Below the pieces are notes generated by a model. That model did no database searches, was not told the origin of the DNA, and was given only the letters and a program-made list of their open reading frames with translations. 6,679 nt of DNA, from assembly GCA_031267115.1 (NCBI GenBank), contig JAIRZS010000074.1:1-6679 (forward strand), in the 5' to 3' direction. The stretch is from Treponema sp. (GTDB taxonomy: Bacteria; Spirochaetota; Spirochaetia; Treponematales; Breznakiellaceae). The translations under genes were made by a program, and so were the position numbers. Positions 6,490 to 6,679 of the stretch are shown one piece after another. Each line of letters starts with the position of its first letter. Positions within the stretch are counted from its first letter, which is position 1.

Positions 6490-6566
6490 GTCTGGTTTAA
6501 TACCCCGGGGCTTGCCCCGGCTCGAATCACGCAATGTTTACAAAAAAATTTGGTATTAAACCAGAC
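6490..6566. repeat. Perfect 15-bp inverted repeat enclosing a GC hairpin
   Basis: GTCTGGTTTAATACC (6490-6504) and GGTATTAAACCAGAC (6552-6566) are exact reverse complements separated by 47 nt. The spacer starts with CCGGGGC-TT-GCCCCGG (6505-6520), a 7-bp hairpin with a 2-nt loop, followed by an AT-rich tract with A7. The whole 77-bp unit could be a small transposable element, a structured RNA, or a two-arm protein-binding site. No obvious target duplication flanks it. A perfect 15-bp pair at this distance is well beyond chance. Confidence 0.7.
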
Positions 6567-6568
6567 GG

Positions 6569-6574
6569 TATAAT
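6569..6574 (+). promoter_or_regulatory. Possible -10 box TATAAT, rightward
   Basis: An exact TATAAT lies 2 bp after the right arm of the 15-bp inverted repeat, so the arm fills what would be the -35/-10 spacer. The -35 position (about 6546-6551, AAATTT) does not match TTGACA, although an A-tract lies just upstream. If real, it would transcribe toward the window end, and a protein bound to the inverted repeat could block it. With only one good box this is a weak promoter call. Confidence 0.25.
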
Positions 6575-6584
6575 AAACTTCCTA

Positions 6585-6637
6585 TCGAACGCGCCTCCGT
6601 TCGAACTAACGCAACGCTTAAGATACCGCGCGGAGGC
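6585..6637. repeat. Overlapping, mutually exclusive palindromes
   Basis: TCGAACG (6585-6591) and CGTTCGA (6598-6604) form a perfect 7-bp stem with a 6-nt loop. The loop and right arm overlap GCCTCCG (6593-6599), which can instead pair with CGGAGGC (6631-6637). The two folds share bases, so they cannot form together. This could be a switch-like leader if transcribed from the TATAAT upstream, or only another extragenic repeat. Confidence 0.4.
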
Positions 6638-6679
6638 TCATTCCCGGATAAGCCCTTAATGAACTGCCTCGCCCTGAAG

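Larger units (their letters stand above)
6270..6679. other. 410-bp gene-free stretch packed with palindromes
   Basis: This region lies upstream of the metallophosphoesterase start and runs to the window end. Short open frames cross it, but they run through hairpin arms and use codons unlike the neighbouring genes, so I see no convincing gene. It holds, in order, the metallophosphoesterase leader (6270 to about 6320), two small GC hairpins, an inverted copy of the GC-rich element, a 15-bp inverted repeat enclosing another hairpin, a TATAAT, and overlapping palindromes. No tRNA or rRNA is visible. I could not point to a convincing promoter for the - strand gene. Confidence 0.7.

Noticed and set aside
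6299..6559. Open frame of 86 codons starting with TTG
   Set aside because: It reads through three palindromes and the left arm of the 15-bp inverted repeat, has no ribosome site, and its composition differs from the real genes.
6558..6678. - strand frame open from the window edge to a TAA in the right arm of the inverted repeat (about 40 codons), possible 3' end of a gene
   Set aside because: It is short enough to be open by chance, rich in TTA codons that the neighbouring genes seldom use, and crosses two palindromes. Sequence beyond 6679 would decide.
6659..6679. Possible rightward gene start ATG (MNCLALK) with GGATAAG upstream
   Set aside because: Only seven codons are inside the window and the ribosome site is weak, so no gene can be supported.

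Overview
The window is a GC-rich bacterial chromosome segment. It has three genes on the + strand that look like one transcription unit, one gene on the - strand, and two intergenic regions crowded with palindromic repeats. I favour a spirochaete of the treponeme type. The reasons are the FtsH sequence style (a GGWVAEKL segment and TTTGTKQDLEQATD around the third zinc ligand) and the relaxed lipobox (LAFSSC) of the HtrA-like protease. This is recognition from memory, not a search, and the GC-rich composition does not prove it.

Region 1 (1-4917, + strand). The window opens inside ftsH. Walker A lies upstream, but Walker B, the arginine fingers and the zinc protease domain are present. After 27 nt comes an exported protein of 606 residues, with a TPR-like helical front half and five D-x-[DN]-x-D-G-x-x-E loops in its back half. 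After another 9 nt comes a 634-residue predicted lipoprotein: a helical TPR-like domain, a trypsin-like HtrA protease domain with an intact His-Asp-Ser triad, and two PDZ-like modules. The spacing suggests co-transcription. The set would join a membrane-anchored cytosolic protease (FtsH) to an envelope protease and an exported helical-repeat protein, which reads as an envelope quality-control group. That functional link is inference.

Region 2 (4918-5195) separates convergent genes and has no gene. It holds a 10-bp-phased CGC(G/T)AA repeat with nested inverted arms, a GC-rich palindromic element, and a perfect T6-core-A6 hairpin. A 10-bp direct repeat brackets the whole stretch, and its right copy lies across the 3' end of the next gene. 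This would fit insertion of about 270 bp between two genes that once almost touched.

Region 3 (5196-6269, - strand) is a soluble calcineurin-like metallophosphoesterase with all five metal-binding motifs and an unusual charged helical insertion after the GHTH motif.

Region 4 (6270-6679) has no convincing gene. It carries a second copy, inverted relative to the first, of the GC-rich palindromic element (shared 12-mer CGCGCAAGGGAT and a similar GATA..AGCG..AGCCC.GG end), then a perfect 15-bp inverted repeat enclosing a GC hairpin, a consensus TATAAT next to it, and more overlapping palindromes up to the window end. The repeats are the least explained part of the window; the two exported proteins behind ftsH are the most interesting coding part.
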